Below the pieces are notes generated by a model, which saw only the letters and a list, made by a program, of their open reading frames with translations, ran no database searches and was not told where the DNA came from. A DNA stretch of 64,000 bases from Alphaproteobacteria bacterium (GTDB lineage: Bacteria; Pseudomonadota; Alphaproteobacteria; Rickettsiales; UBA8987). Location of the stretch: NCBI GenBank assembly GCA_030429625.1, contig JAUIFA010000003.1, positions 44,898 to 108,897 of the forward strand, read 5' to 3'. The translations under genes and the position numbers were made by a program. Positions 54,546 to 64,000 of this stretch are shown here, piece after piece (position 1 is the stretch's first letter; every line of letters starts with the position of its first letter).

Positions 54546-55118
54546 ATGAAACAGATAATAGTAGTAGTAATTTCTTTAATATTAACCGGTTGCTCGAGTT
54601 TAGCGGCAACAGGCATTACGTCCGTGGGGTATTCTTTAGTGCAAGAACGTTCGGTAGGCAATGCCATTGACGATGTAACCATCAGCACCAAGATCAATGC
54701 CCATTATCTGAAGGAAATGAACGGAAAATTGTTCAAGCATGTGGCCGTGGAAGTGTTGGAAGGACGTGTGTTATTAACCGGTAATGTACAATCGCCGGAC
54801 GATCGAGTAGAGGCAGTACGTATTGCTTGGCAGGTTGAGGGTGTGAAAGAAGTGATCAACGAAATTCAGATTAATCAAAAAGAATCTCTCGAAAATTACA
54901 TGAAGGACGCGTTGTTAACCACCCAAATCCGTGGCAAATTATTTTTAAATGGGGATGTAAAATCAATCAATTATAGTATTGATACCGTCAACAGGATTGT
55001 TTATGTGATGGGCATTGCCGCCAGCAGAGAAGAACTTGATGCGGTGAATCATACTGCCAGCACGGTTAAGGGTGTGAAGAAAGTAGTTTCCTATGCTCGG
55101 ATTAAAAAATCCAAGTAA
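54546..55118 (+). CDS. BON-domain outer-membrane lipoprotein (DolP/YraP-like)
   Basis: 190 residues from the ATG at 54546, behind AAGGGGTGGG. Lipobox LTGC near residue 17, then two BON domains (about 45-110 and 115-188) with VLEGRVLLTGNVQSP and VNRIVYVMGIAAS. DolP maintains outer-membrane integrity and BAM function in E. coli, where its gene also sits in the yraL-yraM-yraN-yraP cluster. The shared order supports the assignment. Confidence 0.9.
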   Translation: MKQIIVVVISLILTGCSSLAATGITSVGYSLVQERSVGNAIDDVTISTKINAHYLKEMNGKLFKHVAVEVLEGRVLLTGNVQSPDDRVEAVRIAWQVEGVKEVINEIQINQKESLENYMKDALLTTQIRGKLFLNGDVKSINYSIDTVNRIVYVMGIAASREELDAVNHTASTVKGVKKVVSYARIKKSK

Positions 55119-55172
55119 ATAAAATCTTCCATTCTTGGAAAGCGGCTGCTATATATCCCTCAGAATTTATAA

Positions 55173-56465
<1,293 letters not shown>

Positions 56466-56516
56466 TAAAGACTAGTTGAAACAAAGGCTAAAATCGGGTA
56501 TGATGGCGGAGTGATG

Positions 56517-56831
56517 ATGCTAAGTTCTGTGATTTTGAGAAGACGTTTATTAAGCAAGCTATCCAAGGCGTTGGTTCTTGTGGCGGCGATCTTCTATTTT
56601 TCCTATCACATGATCAGTGGTGAGAAAGGAGTGTTGGCGATGATGCAGCTTCAGCAGAGGGTGAACACCGCGCACATTGACCTGAACAATGTTGAGATGG
56701 AAAAAATCAAAATGCGCAACCGTGTTAAAAGCATGTATTCAAATTCTTTGGACAAAGACCTTGTTGATGAACAGGCACGCCGCTTGTTGGGATATGCCGG
56801 CAAGGACGAAATTGTTTTACTCGATTATTAA
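56517..56831 (+). CDS. ftsB: FtsB/DivIC-family septum formation protein
   Basis: 104 residues from the ATG at 56517, five bases after GGAG; an ATG one codon upstream is also possible. One membrane helix (about 18-36) is followed by a periplasmic coiled coil (about 45-80) and a short conserved end with EQARRLLGYAGKDEIVLLDY. FtsB with FtsL and FtsQ regulates septal peptidoglycan synthesis. Its position after eno is the standard one. Confidence 0.88.
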   Translation: MLSSVILRRRLLSKLSKALVLVAAIFYFSYHMISGEKGVLAMMQLQQRVNTAHIDLNNVEMEKIKMRNRVKSMYSNSLDKDLVDEQARRLLGYAGKDEIVLLDY

Positions 56832-56840
56832 AATCATCGT

Positions 56841-56869
56841 TTGACCTGATAATTGTTTAAGTGTATTTA
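56841..56869 (+). promoter_or_regulatory. Predicted promoter of tRNA-Arg(TCT)
   Basis: TTGACC (56841-56846) and TATTTA (56864-56869) with 17-base spacing, ending 24 bases before the tRNA. Confidence 0.55.
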
Positions 56870-56893
56870 CCTGCCTTGGCTTTTATAAGCTTT

Positions 56894-56968
<75 letters not shown>

Positions 56969-56970
<2 letters not shown>

Positions 56971-57008
56971 TATTAAAGAACCAGTCTTCAGGCTGGTTCT
57001 TTAATATG
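56969..57008 (+). terminator. Long hairpin directly after tRNA-Arg(TCT)
   Basis: CATATTAAAGAACCAG and CTGGTTCTTTAATATG are exact inverted copies (16 bases each) around an 8-base loop. The stem starts inside the CCA end. No T-run follows, so it may be a processing or weak termination structure, or part of an inserted repeat. Confidence 0.45.
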
Positions 57009-57132
57009 TTCATTTCGGGATGAGAACCGTTAGCGTTCGACAAATGACGCAAGGCAAATGCAAGGCAATTGCCGAGTAATTTGGACGCGTAGGCACCCGT
57101 AGGGGCAAAATCGCCTGAAAGCGATTTTGATC

Positions 57133-57146
57133 AATCCTGCCGAGCG
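57133..57146 (+). repeat. Duplicated 3' end of tRNA-Arg(TCT)
   Basis: AATCCTGCCGAGCG here is an exact copy of 56952-56965 in the T-arm and acceptor stem of the tRNA. The 167 bases in between hold the hairpin at 56969-57008 and a second one (AAAATCGC/GCGATTTT near 57110-57130). This is the footprint expected from an att site or a small element inserted at the tRNA. Confidence 0.5.
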
Positions 57147-57151
57147 AATGC

Positions 57152-58978
57152 TTAACCCACATCTTTCTGTGCTGCGCGCATGGCCTTTTTTCGATCATTA
57201 GGGTCGAGTAACCTCTTACGCAAACGCAGAGTTTTTGGTGTGACTTCCACCAGTTCGTCGTCGGCAATGTACGAAATCATCTCCTCAAGGGAAAATATTT
57301 TTGGCGGGGTGAGGCGGATTGCATCATCTGATCCTGAAGCTCGTACATTGGTTAACTGCTTACCTTTTAAGATATTAACTTCCAGATCGTTATTGCGGCT
57401 GTTTTCGCCAATTATCATCCCTTCATAGACTTTGTCTTGAGGTTTAACAAACATAATTCCGCGCTCTTGTAAGTTAAAAATAGCATAACCTACAGCTTCA
57501 CCCTGACCTGTAGAAATCAGTGTGCCGTTTCTACGGCCTGCAATTTCACCTTTATAGGGTTCATGGCTGTGATACAGGCGGTTCATTACACCCGTACCTT
57601 TGGTGTCGGTTAGGAACTCGCCCTGATAACCAATCAGGCCACGAGAGGGGGCGTAGAAAACAATACGGGTTTTTCCGCCGCCAGAAGGTCGCATGTCTAC
57701 CATTTTACCCTTACGCATGCTAATTTTTTCAACCACCACACCGCTATGTTCATCGTCTACGTCTACCACAACTTCTTCAATCGGTTCAAGCTTCTGGCCG
57801 TTTTCTTCTTTTAGAAGCACTCTGGGGCGGGATACGGACAGTTCAAACCCTTCACGACGCATGGTTTCAATCAATACGCCAAGCTGTAATTCACCTCGAC
57901 CACCAACTTCAAACGCATCCTTGTTCTCCGCCTCATTAACCGTGATAGCGACGTTGGTTTCTGATTCGGCAAATAACCGCTCTCGGATCATCCGTGAGGT
58001 AACTTTTGAACCTTCTTGGCCTGCAAAGGGGGAGTCGTTTACCCCAATAGTAATGGCCATGGTAGGCGGATCAATAGGGGTGGATTCAAGTGCTTTAGTA
58101 ATTTCTGTATCGCCAATCGTATCGGCGACTGAGGCTTTAACCATACCGGCAATGGAAATAATGTCTCCGGCTACGGCTTTGTCTACCGGAACGCGTTCTA
58201 CGCCAGCAAAAGTTTGAAGCTTGGTTAGGCGGGCATTTTCTACTACTTCTCCAGCCAGATTGATGGCCTTAACCGGCATATTTACCACCGCTGTGCCACT
58301 GGTGATACGTCCGGTTAATATCCGACCAAGATAGGGATCAGCTTCCAGAAGGGTTATTAGCATAGAAAAAGGCGCATCCACGTCAACGACAGGCTTATGC
58401 ACATGTTCAACAATCAGCTCCAGCAAAGGTTCAAGATTTTCACGCGGATCGTCAAGTTCTTTCGCACACCAGCCATCACGACCAGAAGCATAAAGAATAG
58501 GGAAGTCCAGCTGTTCTTCATTGGCATCTAAAGCGGCAAACAAGTCAAACACCTCATCAATGACTTCGTCAGGGCGACCATCAGGGCGATCTACCTTATT
58601 GATCACCACTATAGGGCGTAAGCCTTGTGCTAAGGCTTTAGACAACACAAATTTGGTCTGAGGCATTGGGCCTTCAGCCGCATCCGTTAGCAAAATCACC
58701 CCGTCTGCCATGGAAAGAACACGTTCCACTTCACCACCAAAATCAGCGTGGCCAGGCGTGTCGATGATGTTAATCCGGATATCATGCCATTTAATGGACG
58801 TGCATTTGGCTAGGATGGTAATCCCACGCTCTTTTTCCAGATCATTACTATCCATCACCCGCTCATCAACCGACTGATTCTCACGAAAAGTCCCACTTTG
58901 TTGCAAGAGTGAGTCAATAAGAGTGGTCTTGCCATGGTCCACGTGGGCAATGATGGCAATATTGCGTATTTCTTTCAT
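57152..58978 (-). CDS. typA: Translational GTPase TypA/BipA
   Basis: 608 residues. GTP-binding motifs [24 protein letters not shown] and [15 protein letters not shown]-like domains follow, and the unique C-terminal domain with [18 protein letters not shown] and [15 protein letters not shown]. It acts on ribosomes during stress and in 50S assembly. AGGA lies 11 bases before the ATG. The stop is 6 bases from a duplicated tRNA-Arg end. Confidence 0.97.
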   Translation of the reverse strand: MKEIRNIAIIAHVDHGKTTLIDSLLQQSGTFRENQSVDERVMDSNDLEKERGITILAKCTSIKWHDIRINIIDTPGHADFGGEVERVLSMADGVILLTDAAEGPMPQTKFVLSKALAQGLRPIVVINKVDRPDGRPDEVIDEVFDLFAALDANEEQLDFPILYASGRDGWCAKELDDPRENLEPLLELIVEHVHKPVVDVDAPFSMLITLLEADPYLGRILTGRITSGTAVVNMPVKAINLAGEVVENARLTKLQTFAGVERVPVDKAVAGDIISIAGMVKASVADTIGDTEITKALESTPIDPPTMAITIGVNDSPFAGQEGSKVTSRMIRERLFAESETNVAITVNEAENKDAFEVGGRGELQLGVLIETMRREGFELSVSRPRVLLKEENGQKLEPIEEVVVDVDDEHSGVVVEKISMRKGKMVDMRPSGGGKTRIVFYAPSRGLIGYQGEFLTDTKGTGVMNRLYHSHEPYKGEIAGRRNGTLISTGQGEAVGYAIFNLQERGIMFVKPQDKVYEGMIIGENSRNNDLEVNILKGKQLTNVRASGSDDAIRLTPPKIFSLEEMISYIADDELVEVTPKTLRLRKRLLDPNDRKKAMRAAQKDVG

Positions 58979-59139
58979 TTAGAATAATGTCCTGTTTTAA
59001 TATTTCAGCGGCTTATATCAGTTCTTCAACGATAAGCAACAGATATTGTTGTAAAACACCTGAAATCACCTAATTTCTTATAAAAAAGGCGGTATTAGAG
59101 AACAATACCGCCTATGATTTTTAGTAGGGAAATGTAAAT

Positions 59140-59592
59140 TTAATGCTTTAAGAAGCTGCCCATTTCTTCATAACCCCAGGGGCCGTCTTCTTTTTCAAAA
59201 CAACGCGTCATGCCTTCGCTTTCCGCATCTTCATAACTCATTACGCGTTCAATTTTACGTTCGTCTATACGTGCCGTATGCCATGCAATGGGTAGTTTAT
59301 GATATTCATCACCAAATTTACCACTGCGAATTTGTTTGACCAACAGGGTGCCAGCCCCGCCTTCAATGGATTTGCTACCAATGCGCTCACCCCCACGAAC
59401 CAAAGGATAACCATTGTCGGTTAAAATTCCGCGGATATGTGTTCGATCATCGCTTAGCGCGTCATGTGCTTCCTTAAGATTGCGCGCTAAGATAATTTTT
59501 ATTTCCGGAAAAACACGGCCCATTGCCTGAATTTGCCATTCAGCACATTTTGCGGTGTCTTCCACCACTAAAATCGCGTCTTCTTGTTTCAT
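59140..59592 (-). CDS. Receiver-like protein of unknown function
   Basis: 150 residues from the ATG at 59592, five bases after GGGGG. The first half resembles a response-regulator receiver: ILVVEDTAKCAEWQIQAMG with the acidic pair, then a strand ending in ILTDNGYPLV, where the Asp could be the phospho-acceptor. A later PIAWHTAR is at the place of the conserved Thr/Ser, and CFEKEDGP at the place of the conserved Lys. No output domain and no neighbouring histidine kinase. It may be a divergent stand-alone receiver; this assignment is tentative. Confidence 0.55.
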   Translation of the reverse strand: MKQEDAILVVEDTAKCAEWQIQAMGRVFPEIKIILARNLKEAHDALSDDRTHIRGILTDNGYPLVRGGERIGSKSIEGGAGTLLVKQIRSGKFGDEYHKLPIAWHTARIDERKIERVMSYEDAESEGMTRCFEKEDGPWGYEEMGSFLKH

Positions 59593-59679
59593 AATGACCC
59601 CCATCATCAAAACTTCTCTAAGGGAAATTATACCATACAAATCGTTAACAAAAGGTTAACCAGAATAGCGATTTTTTAG

Positions 59680-59708
59680 TTGTGGAGAGATAAAATATTG
59701 TCTATGTT
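59680..59708 (+). promoter_or_regulatory. Predicted promoter of tRNA-Val(GAC)
   Basis: TTGTGG (59680-59685) and TATGTT (59703-59708) with 17-base spacing, ending 17 bases before the tRNA. Confidence 0.45.
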
Positions 59709-59725
59709 CGGCGCGTCTTTCTTTG

Positions 59726-59802
59726 GGGCGGTTAGCTCAGCTGGTTAGAGCGCTACGTTGACATCGTAGAGGTCGGAGGTTCGAGTCCTCTACCGCCCAC
59801 CA
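59726..59802 (+). tRNA. tRNA-Val (anticodon GAC)
   Basis: 77 bases including CCA. Acceptor stem GGGCGGT/ACCGCCC, D-arm AGCTCAGCTGGTTAGAGC, anticodon stem CTACG/CGTAG around TTGACAT, T-arm GGTTCGAGTCC. Reads GTC and GTT codons. Confidence 0.96.
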
Positions 59803-59929
59803 TCTAGAAATAAAAAACCCTATGGCTTTATAATATTAATTTAAGGAAGTATAAGTGAAGCTCATTGAGGGCAATGGGATAAGCATAGGATTTGTTCTCA
59901 GATGTGGTGGTAAGGCACTGAAGGTGTAT

Positions 59930-60238
59930 TTAAATAAAAGTGGCTTTATCAACGTATTTTTCTTTGATACGTTCAATGACTTCTTCCGGTGGTTTGACGC
60001 CGGGGCCAAAATCAAGTACATCACCATATTCAAAGAAATTTACAATCTGTCCGGCCTGCACGTCTCTCTGCATTTTTTCAATCGAAGCCTTGTCTACCTT
60101 GAGGTAAACGTAAAAATCCTCACCGAAAGGGGTCTTCCCATTGGCAAGGACTATTGCATCGTGTTTCTCCAGCAATAATTTCTGTGTGTTGCTCAGCTTA
60201 GATCGGCTGATATTTGGCGTTCTAGATACGCTAGACAT
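59930..60238 (-). CDS. Hypothetical protein, 102 residues
   Basis: Starts at the ATG at 60238 (a GTG nine bases upstream is possible); only a weak ribosome site. Soluble, charged, with a VLANGKTPFGEDFYVYLKVD strand region and a C-terminal helix EEVIERIKEKYV. No signal peptide or known motif. It follows a 46-residue ORF by 30 bases in the same direction, so the two may form an operon. I do not recognise the family. Confidence 0.55.
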   Translation of the reverse strand: MSSVSRTPNISRSKLSNTQKLLLEKHDAIVLANGKTPFGEDFYVYLKVDKASIEKMQRDVQAGQIVNFFEYGDVLDFGPGVKPPEEVIERIKEKYVDKATFI

Positions 60239-60268
60239 GTATACCACTTGCGGTTAATTTCTTATCAC

Positions 60269-60409
60269 CTACCGTGATAATTCTACATCTCTGTCTTTGG
60301 CTACAAAGCCAATAAGCTCTGTATTTATAACAGTAGAACCACCAGATAGATATTGTAATAGATCGCTTTGTTCGGTTGTTAAACCTTCAGGATTTCTTAA
60401 ATCTACCAC
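60269..60409 (-). CDS. Very small ORF, 46 residues
   Basis: A GTG start at 60409 is preceded by AGGAG at a six-base distance, one of the best ribosome sites in this area. The frame runs 46 codons to TAG at 60269. The peptide begins MVDLRNPEGLTTEQ and ends DRDVELSR, with a hydrophobic middle (STVINTELIGFVA). It is 30 bases upstream of the next unknown gene. No family recognised; the strong ribosome site is the main support. Confidence 0.5.
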   Translation of the reverse strand: MVDLRNPEGLTTEQSDLLQYLSGGSTVINTELIGFVAKDRDVELSR

Positions 60410-60648
60410 AATCTTCTCCTCATATTAGTACTATACTTTACAAAAAAGTTCAACTATCAAGTTGTCTCCTTTGCGCTTATATCTTCAGTATACATGCAAA
60501 TGGTTAACATATTATTAACGAACTATGAAATAATTAAGGATTTTTATAAACCTTGTCAATAAATCTTTAACGTTTTTTGTTAGTGTTATGTTATATAAGA
60601 ATAAATTTATTTATTTATTTTTCTAAGAAAAAATATTATTTTTTATCG

Positions 60649-61035
60649 ATGCGTTTTTTAATAATATCATTGGTTTTATTCTTGTTTTCTTCTTCGTCTT
60701 ATGCGGGTGCTGAGTTTACCTGTAGGCTTGAAGGAGAGGTGGTAAATATGGGGGCAAGAGACCTTACTTTACAGGCTCCAGACGGGCAGGGAGGTCAGCG
60801 TGATATGAGTATTCGTTTTACGGAAGTTTCGGTGCGTCTTGATAAAATTCATGCAATTGAGGGGGATAGCTCTAAGTGCCAAATAAATTCTGAAAATGAA
60901 GTCAGAAAATATGGATTATGCGAGGATATTAATATATACAAAGGGGACTACATACACAGTAACAGTCAGGCATGGAATTATTACGGTCGTTGCCTGTCCG
61001 AGGTGGATGTTGTGAAGCGGGAGCATAAAGAGTAG
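60649..61035 (+). CDS. Small secreted protein, unknown
   Basis: 128 residues from the ATG at 60649. A strong signal peptide (MRFLIISLVLFLFSSSSYAGA) supports this start even though no clear ribosome site is visible; upstream codons to 60577 are AT-rich and unlikely to be translated. The mature protein has four cysteines (CRLEGE, SKCQIN, YGLCED, YGRCLSE), probably two disulfides, and a beta-rich look. Family unknown. dnaX follows after 41 bases, in the same direction. Confidence 0.6.
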   Translation: MRFLIISLVLFLFSSSSYAGAEFTCRLEGEVVNMGARDLTLQAPDGQGGQRDMSIRFTEVSVRLDKIHAIEGDSSKCQINSENEVRKYGLCEDINIYKGDYIHSNSQAWNYYGRCLSEVDVVKREHKE

Positions 61036-61076
61036 CTATATTTGGCGATGCAGGAAAATGGGAGTGTGACGGCGTA

Positions 61077-62756
61077 ATGTCCGAAAGAAAAAAAGAATAT
61101 CAGGTGTTGGCACGCAAATATCGCCCCTATGAGCTGGAAGGGCTTATTGGGCAGAATGTGCTGGTGCAAACCTTAACCAACGCCATTGAAAATGATCGTA
61201 TTCCGCATGCGTTTATTATGACGGGAATTCGTGGGGTAGGAAAAACCAGTACCGCACGCATCATTGCCCGCTCTCTGGTATGTGTGGGCAAAGACGGCAA
61301 AAACACCAAGCCAACAACAAAGCCTTGTGGTGTGTGTAACCAGTGTATGGCCATTGCTAACGATAGCCATGTTGATATTTTGGAGATGGATGCAGCCAGC
61401 CGTACGGGGGTCAATGATATCAGGGAAATTATCGAGAATGTACATTACGCGCCGGTGATGGCGCGGTATAAAATCTACATCATTGATGAAGTGCATATGT
61501 TGTCTAAAAGTGCGTTTAATGCACTGTTAAAGACTTTGGAAGAGCCACCGGAGCACACAAAATTTATCTTTGCGACAACGGAAATTCGTAAAATTCCGGT
61601 GACTGTTCTTTCCCGTTGTATGCGCTTTGATTTGGCTAGAGTTCCTGTTGAGCTGCTAAATGAGCATCTGTCGGCCATTGCCAAGAAAGAAAAAGTAAAA
61701 ATAAAAGACGATGCGCTGACGTTGATTTCCAATTCGGCGGAAGGATCTGTACGTGATGCGTTATCCTTATTGGATCAGGCTATCGGGATCTCCAACAAGG
61801 GAGATGCTATTGATGTGGGGCTTGTTTCCTCAATGTTGGGGGTAGCAGACAGCGCTGCCATGTATGACTTGTTTTCTGATATCGTGGAAGGAAAACCAAA
61901 AGAGGCGATTGAACAGATTCGTGCAATGTATATGGCAGGAGCAGATCCGGTAACGATATTACAGGATTTGCTTGAGATGTCTCATTTTATCACGCAGTTA
62001 AAGGTGATTCCGGAAATGGCTTCCGCACCTCATCTGGCAGAAACGGATGTAAAGCGGGGTAAGGATATGGCTGCTAAACTGTCTATTCCATACTTATCGC
62101 GCATGTGGCAAATGTTGTTGAAAGGGGTTCAAGAGGCGCAATATGCTCCCAACAGTCTGGTAGCTGCAGAGATGATTCTTGTGCGTCTAACTTATGTAAG
62201 TGATGCGCCTACACCAGGGGATTTAATCAAGAAAATACAGTCTGAAGGGGTTGCTTCTACGGCTTCCTCTCCTACACAAAACACAGCATCATCTGCAGAC
62301 AATACTGTGCAGGCTTCAGCTGATGGATTTATTAGAAATCCTATTAATTTCAGTGAGATGGTTGAATTATTTAAAGTAAAGGGTGAGAAATTAAAATGCA
62401 GTTATTTACGCAATATCAGTGTTATAGATTTTGATGCAGCCCACCATAAGGTTGAATTTTCTTCGGCGGAAGGGGTGCCAACAAATTTTGCTGGAGAAGT
62501 AGGGGAGATGCTTACCCGTTGGACGGGGGAGCGCTGGGTGTTTGTGGTGTCCAATGCACAAGGGCAAAAAAGCCTACGGCAGCAAGAGGAAGAAGAATTG
62601 GCCTCTCGGAAGAAAATTTCTCGTAATGATCCAACAATCTTGGCAATTCTGGAAAGTTTCCCCGGGGCAAAAATTATTGAGATGACAGAAGTTAAGAAGC
62701 CGGATATGAAAGGTGAAGCTGAAATTATTGATCTAAAAATTGGAGCAAAAGAATGA
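61077..62756 (+). CDS. dnaX: DNA polymerase III subunits gamma and tau
   Basis: 559 residues. AAA+ clamp-loader ATPase: Walker A GIRGVGKTSTARI near residue 50, zinc module with CGVCNQCMAI, Walker B IYIIDEVHMLS, and the ATTEIRKIPVTVLSRC sensor/arginine-finger region. A Ser/Thr/Ala-rich linker (about 395-420) and a short tau-like C-terminal domain follow. I saw no A-rich slippery site for producing a shorter gamma form. The stop overlaps ybaB by four bases. Confidence 0.95.
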   Translation: MSERKKEYQVLARKYRPYELEGLIGQNVLVQTLTNAIENDRIPHAFIMTGIRGVGKTSTARIIARSLVCVGKDGKNTKPTTKPCGVCNQCMAIANDSHVDILEMDAASRTGVNDIREIIENVHYAPVMARYKIYIIDEVHMLSKSAFNALLKTLEEPPEHTKFIFATTEIRKIPVTVLSRCMRFDLARVPVELLNEHLSAIAKKEKVKIKDDALTLISNSAEGSVRDALSLLDQAIGISNKGDAIDVGLVSSMLGVADSAAMYDLFSDIVEGKPKEAIEQIRAMYMAGADPVTILQDLLEMSHFITQLKVIPEMASAPHLAETDVKRGKDMAAKLSIPYLSRMWQMLLKGVQEAQYAPNSLVAAEMILVRLTYVSDAPTPGDLIKKIQSEGVASTASSPTQNTASSADNTVQASADGFIRNPINFSEMVELFKVKGEKLKCSYLRNISVIDFDAAHHKVEFSSAEGVPTNFAGEVGEMLTRWTGERWVFVVSNAQGQKSLRQQEEEELASRKKISRNDPTILAILESFPGAKIIEMTEVKKPDMKGEAEIIDLKIGAKE

Positions 62757-63073
62757 ACATTGGCAAAATGATGAAACAAGCCCAGCAGATGCAGAAGAAA
62801 ATGGAAGAAGCACAGGCGAAACTTGGAGAAATAGAGGTAATGGGTTCTTCTGGTGGCGGTATGGTGTCGGTGACGTTAAACTGCAAACATGAAGCTAAGA
62901 AGGTAAGTCTTGATCCTAAAATTATCGACAGTGATGATCCGGAAATGTTAGAAGATTTGATTGTGGCGGCGATTAATGATGCCGTCCGTAAGGTGGAAAG
63001 CACTTCGGCGGATGAGATGTCGAAGGTGACTTCGGGCATTCAGCTTCCTCCAGGGATGAATCTGCCGTTTTAA
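62753..63073 (+). CDS. ybaB: YbaB/EbfC nucleoid-associated protein
   Basis: 106 residues, family length. N-terminal helix with MMKQAQQMQKKMEEAQ, then the GMVSVTLNCKHEAKKVSLDP strand region and C-terminal helices. A dimeric DNA-binding protein found with dnaX and recR in nearly all bacteria. ATGA overlap with the dnaX stop. Confidence 0.95.
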   Translation: MNIGKMMKQAQQMQKKMEEAQAKLGEIEVMGSSGGGMVSVTLNCKHEAKKVSLDPKIIDSDDPEMLEDLIVAAINDAVRKVESTSADEMSKVTSGIQLPPGMNLPF

Positions 63074-63079
63074 TGAAAT

Positions 63080-63667
63080 ATGTCCCATTCAGAACTTGAA
63101 ACATTAATCCATTTGATGGCAAAATTACCCGGCCTCGGGCCGCGTTCGGCACGCAGGGTGGTATTACATCTGCTTAAGCAGAAAGATGCGTTGATGCGTC
63201 CATTGGCACAGTCGTTGTTACAGACAGCCGACAATGTAGTTAATTGCGAGATTTGTGGCAATTTAGATGTAGCCTCGCCTTGTCATATCTGTACTGAGAA
63301 TAAAAGAGACACGAAAACCTTGTGTGTGGTTGAGAATGTGGCCGATTTGTGGGCGATGGAGCGGGGGTCAATTTACCGTGGGCTGTACCATGTTCTTGGT
63401 GGAGTGCTTTCAGCCATGGATGGCGTGAGCCCAAAAGACTTGAACATCGATAAACTCGCCAACAGAGTGGCCAATGATGACATATCAGAGGTGATTATTG
63501 CGACCAATGCCACGGTAGACGGACAGACTACGGCGCACTATATTACAGAACGTCTTGCTGAATATGGGGTGGAGATCACCCGTCTTGCTCACGGCATCCC
63601 TATTGGGGGTGAATTAGACTATCTTGATGAGGGTACATTAAGCGCGGCTTTAAAATCACGCAAATAA
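63080..63667 (+). CDS. recR: Recombination mediator RecR
   Basis: 195 residues. Helix-hairpin-helix (LPGLGPRSARRVVLHLL), a zinc finger with CEICGN and CHIC, and a TOPRIM domain (TLCVVENVADLWAMERGS ... HVLGGVLSAMDGV). Loads RecA with RecF/RecO at gaps. It begins 6 bases after ybaB, with no clear ribosome site of its own. Confidence 0.96.
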   Translation: MSHSELETLIHLMAKLPGLGPRSARRVVLHLLKQKDALMRPLAQSLLQTADNVVNCEICGNLDVASPCHICTENKRDTKTLCVVENVADLWAMERGSIYRGLYHVLGGVLSAMDGVSPKDLNIDKLANRVANDDISEVIIATNATVDGQTTAHYITERLAEYGVEITRLAHGIPIGGELDYLDEGTLSAALKSRK

Positions 63668-63684
63668 GGTTTCTTTGCTTATTT

Positions 63685-63699
63685 AGGGCAAAAAGCCCT
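63685..63699 (+). terminator. Weak hairpin after recR
   Basis: AGGGC (63685-63689) and GCCCT (63695-63699) form a 5-base stem without a real T-run, 18 bases past the recR stop; possible weak terminator before the tRNA promoter. Confidence 0.3.
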
Positions 63700-63726
63700 T
63701 GCCATTGCAGAATAAATACCTATACT
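63699..63726 (+). promoter_or_regulatory. Predicted promoter of tRNA-Arg(ACG)
   Basis: TTGCCA (63699-63704) and TATACT (63721-63726) with 16-base spacing, ending 20 bases before the tRNA. Confidence 0.55.
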
Positions 63727-63746
63727 GCGCGCCATCTTTACTAGAC

Positions 63747-63823
63747 GCACCCGTAGCTCAACTGGATAGAGTACTTGACTACGAATCAAGCGGTTAGAGG
63801 TTCGAATCCTCTCGGGTGCGCCA
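63747..63823 (+). tRNA. tRNA-Arg (anticodon ACG)
   Basis: 77 bases including CCA. Acceptor stem GCACCCG/CGGGTGC, D-arm AGCTCAACTGGATAGAGT, anticodon stem CTTGA/TCAAG around CTACGAA, T-arm GGTTCGAATCC. After A-to-I editing it reads CGU, CGC and CGA. Confidence 0.96.
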
Positions 63824-63845
63824 TGCTTTTGTTAAGGTTATTGGT

Positions 63846-64000
63846 ATGAAAACAATTTCTGTTCTATTTATTACACTCCTTATGATGCTGCCATTAAGTA
63901 CGTTTGCTACAGAAGAACAGCGTACCTCCAATGAAGAAAAAGAGTGGACAGCAGATTTTCTTAAGAAACATATTTCCTGTATATTGTCGGATCAAGGCGA
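63846..64000 (+). CDS. Secreted protein, N-terminal part only
   Basis: The frame opens with ATG at 63846, eight bases after AAGG, and runs off the window. A signal peptide (MKTISVLFITLLMMLPLS, cleavage near TFA) is followed by a charged stretch and a cysteine (HISCIL). Too short to assign a family. Confidence 0.6.
   Translation, partial: MKTISVLFITLLMMLPLSTFATEEQRTSNEEKEWTADFLKKHISCILSDQG

Noticed and set aside
59855..60178. Plus-strand 107-residue frame with an ATG
   Set aside because: It overlaps the minus-strand gene at 59930-60238 almost fully, has no ribosome site, and its composition looks like a reverse-complement shadow. The choice between strands is still less certain than elsewhere.
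61077..62756. Programmed frameshift site in dnaX
   Set aside because: No A AAA AAG-type heptamer with a downstream hairpin was seen near the end of the ATPase domain.

Overview
The window looks like the chromosome of a low-to-moderate GC, Gram-negative alphaproteobacterium. The evidence is a conserved housekeeping set with alphaproteobacterial neighbourhoods (ssb/uvrA, argD-argF, AddAB-type recombination, sdhCDAB, grpE/rph/rdgB/hemW, rsmI-yraN, dnaX-ybaB-recR), an NDUFAF5-like methyltransferase, and outer-membrane functions (TpsB, porin, LpoA-like lipoprotein, type IV pilins). I cannot name a genus. Arginine, threonine and aspartate-family biosynthesis genes plus PII signalling argue against a strongly reduced obligate intracellular Rickettsia, although several surface and lineage-specific genes would fit a host-associated or predatory life.

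Layout. 1-2387: a split dsbD gene and trpS. 2454-6831: an accessory block with a small unknown protein, a three-gene operon of unknown proteins built from a repeated domain, and a convergent 726-residue protein with a zeta-toxin-like kinase domain. 6938-10990: surface functions (TpsB transporter, TonB-like periplasmic protein, pseudopilin) around a G-rich spacer. 10998-24110: argF/argD, ABC-2 permease, ssb, uvrA, addB, glnB, addA. 24186-28986: a small secreted protein and the sdhCDAB operon with an M48 lipoprotein peptidase between sdhA and sdhB. 29273-36793: asd, thrC, an M32 carboxypeptidase and tldD, interleaved with three solitary small membrane-protein genes that each have a strong Shine-Dalgarno and a strong terminator. 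The third lies between two copies of a dispersed palindromic repeat. 37213-41076: dnaG-rpoD. 41339-42613: a probable major porin. 42953-44965: two type IV pilins and a short prepilin peptidase. 44962-48641: methyltransferase and envelope polysaccharide genes. 48654-56831: grpE, rph, rdgB, hemW, LpoA-like, rsmI, yraN, BON lipoprotein, eno, ftsB. 56894-64000: three tRNA genes, typA, several small unknowns, dnaX-ybaB-recR and the start of a secreted protein.

How the parts fit. Most genes serve replication and repair (dnaG, rpoD, dnaX, ybaB, recR, uvrA, ssb, addAB), respiration (sdh) and amino-acid synthesis. The envelope genes (DsbD, TpsB, TonB-like, pilins with peptidase, porin, CapD/WecA pair, LpoA-like, BON protein) form the second theme. 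The most unusual structures are the A9 interruption of dsbD, the repeat-domain operon facing the zeta-like kinase, the G-tract hairpin upstream of tpsB, the repeat pair around the 36.4-36.8 kb gene, the peptidase inside sdh, and the duplicated tRNA-Arg 3' end. No CRISPR array, rRNA operon, insertion sequence or complete prophage was seen.
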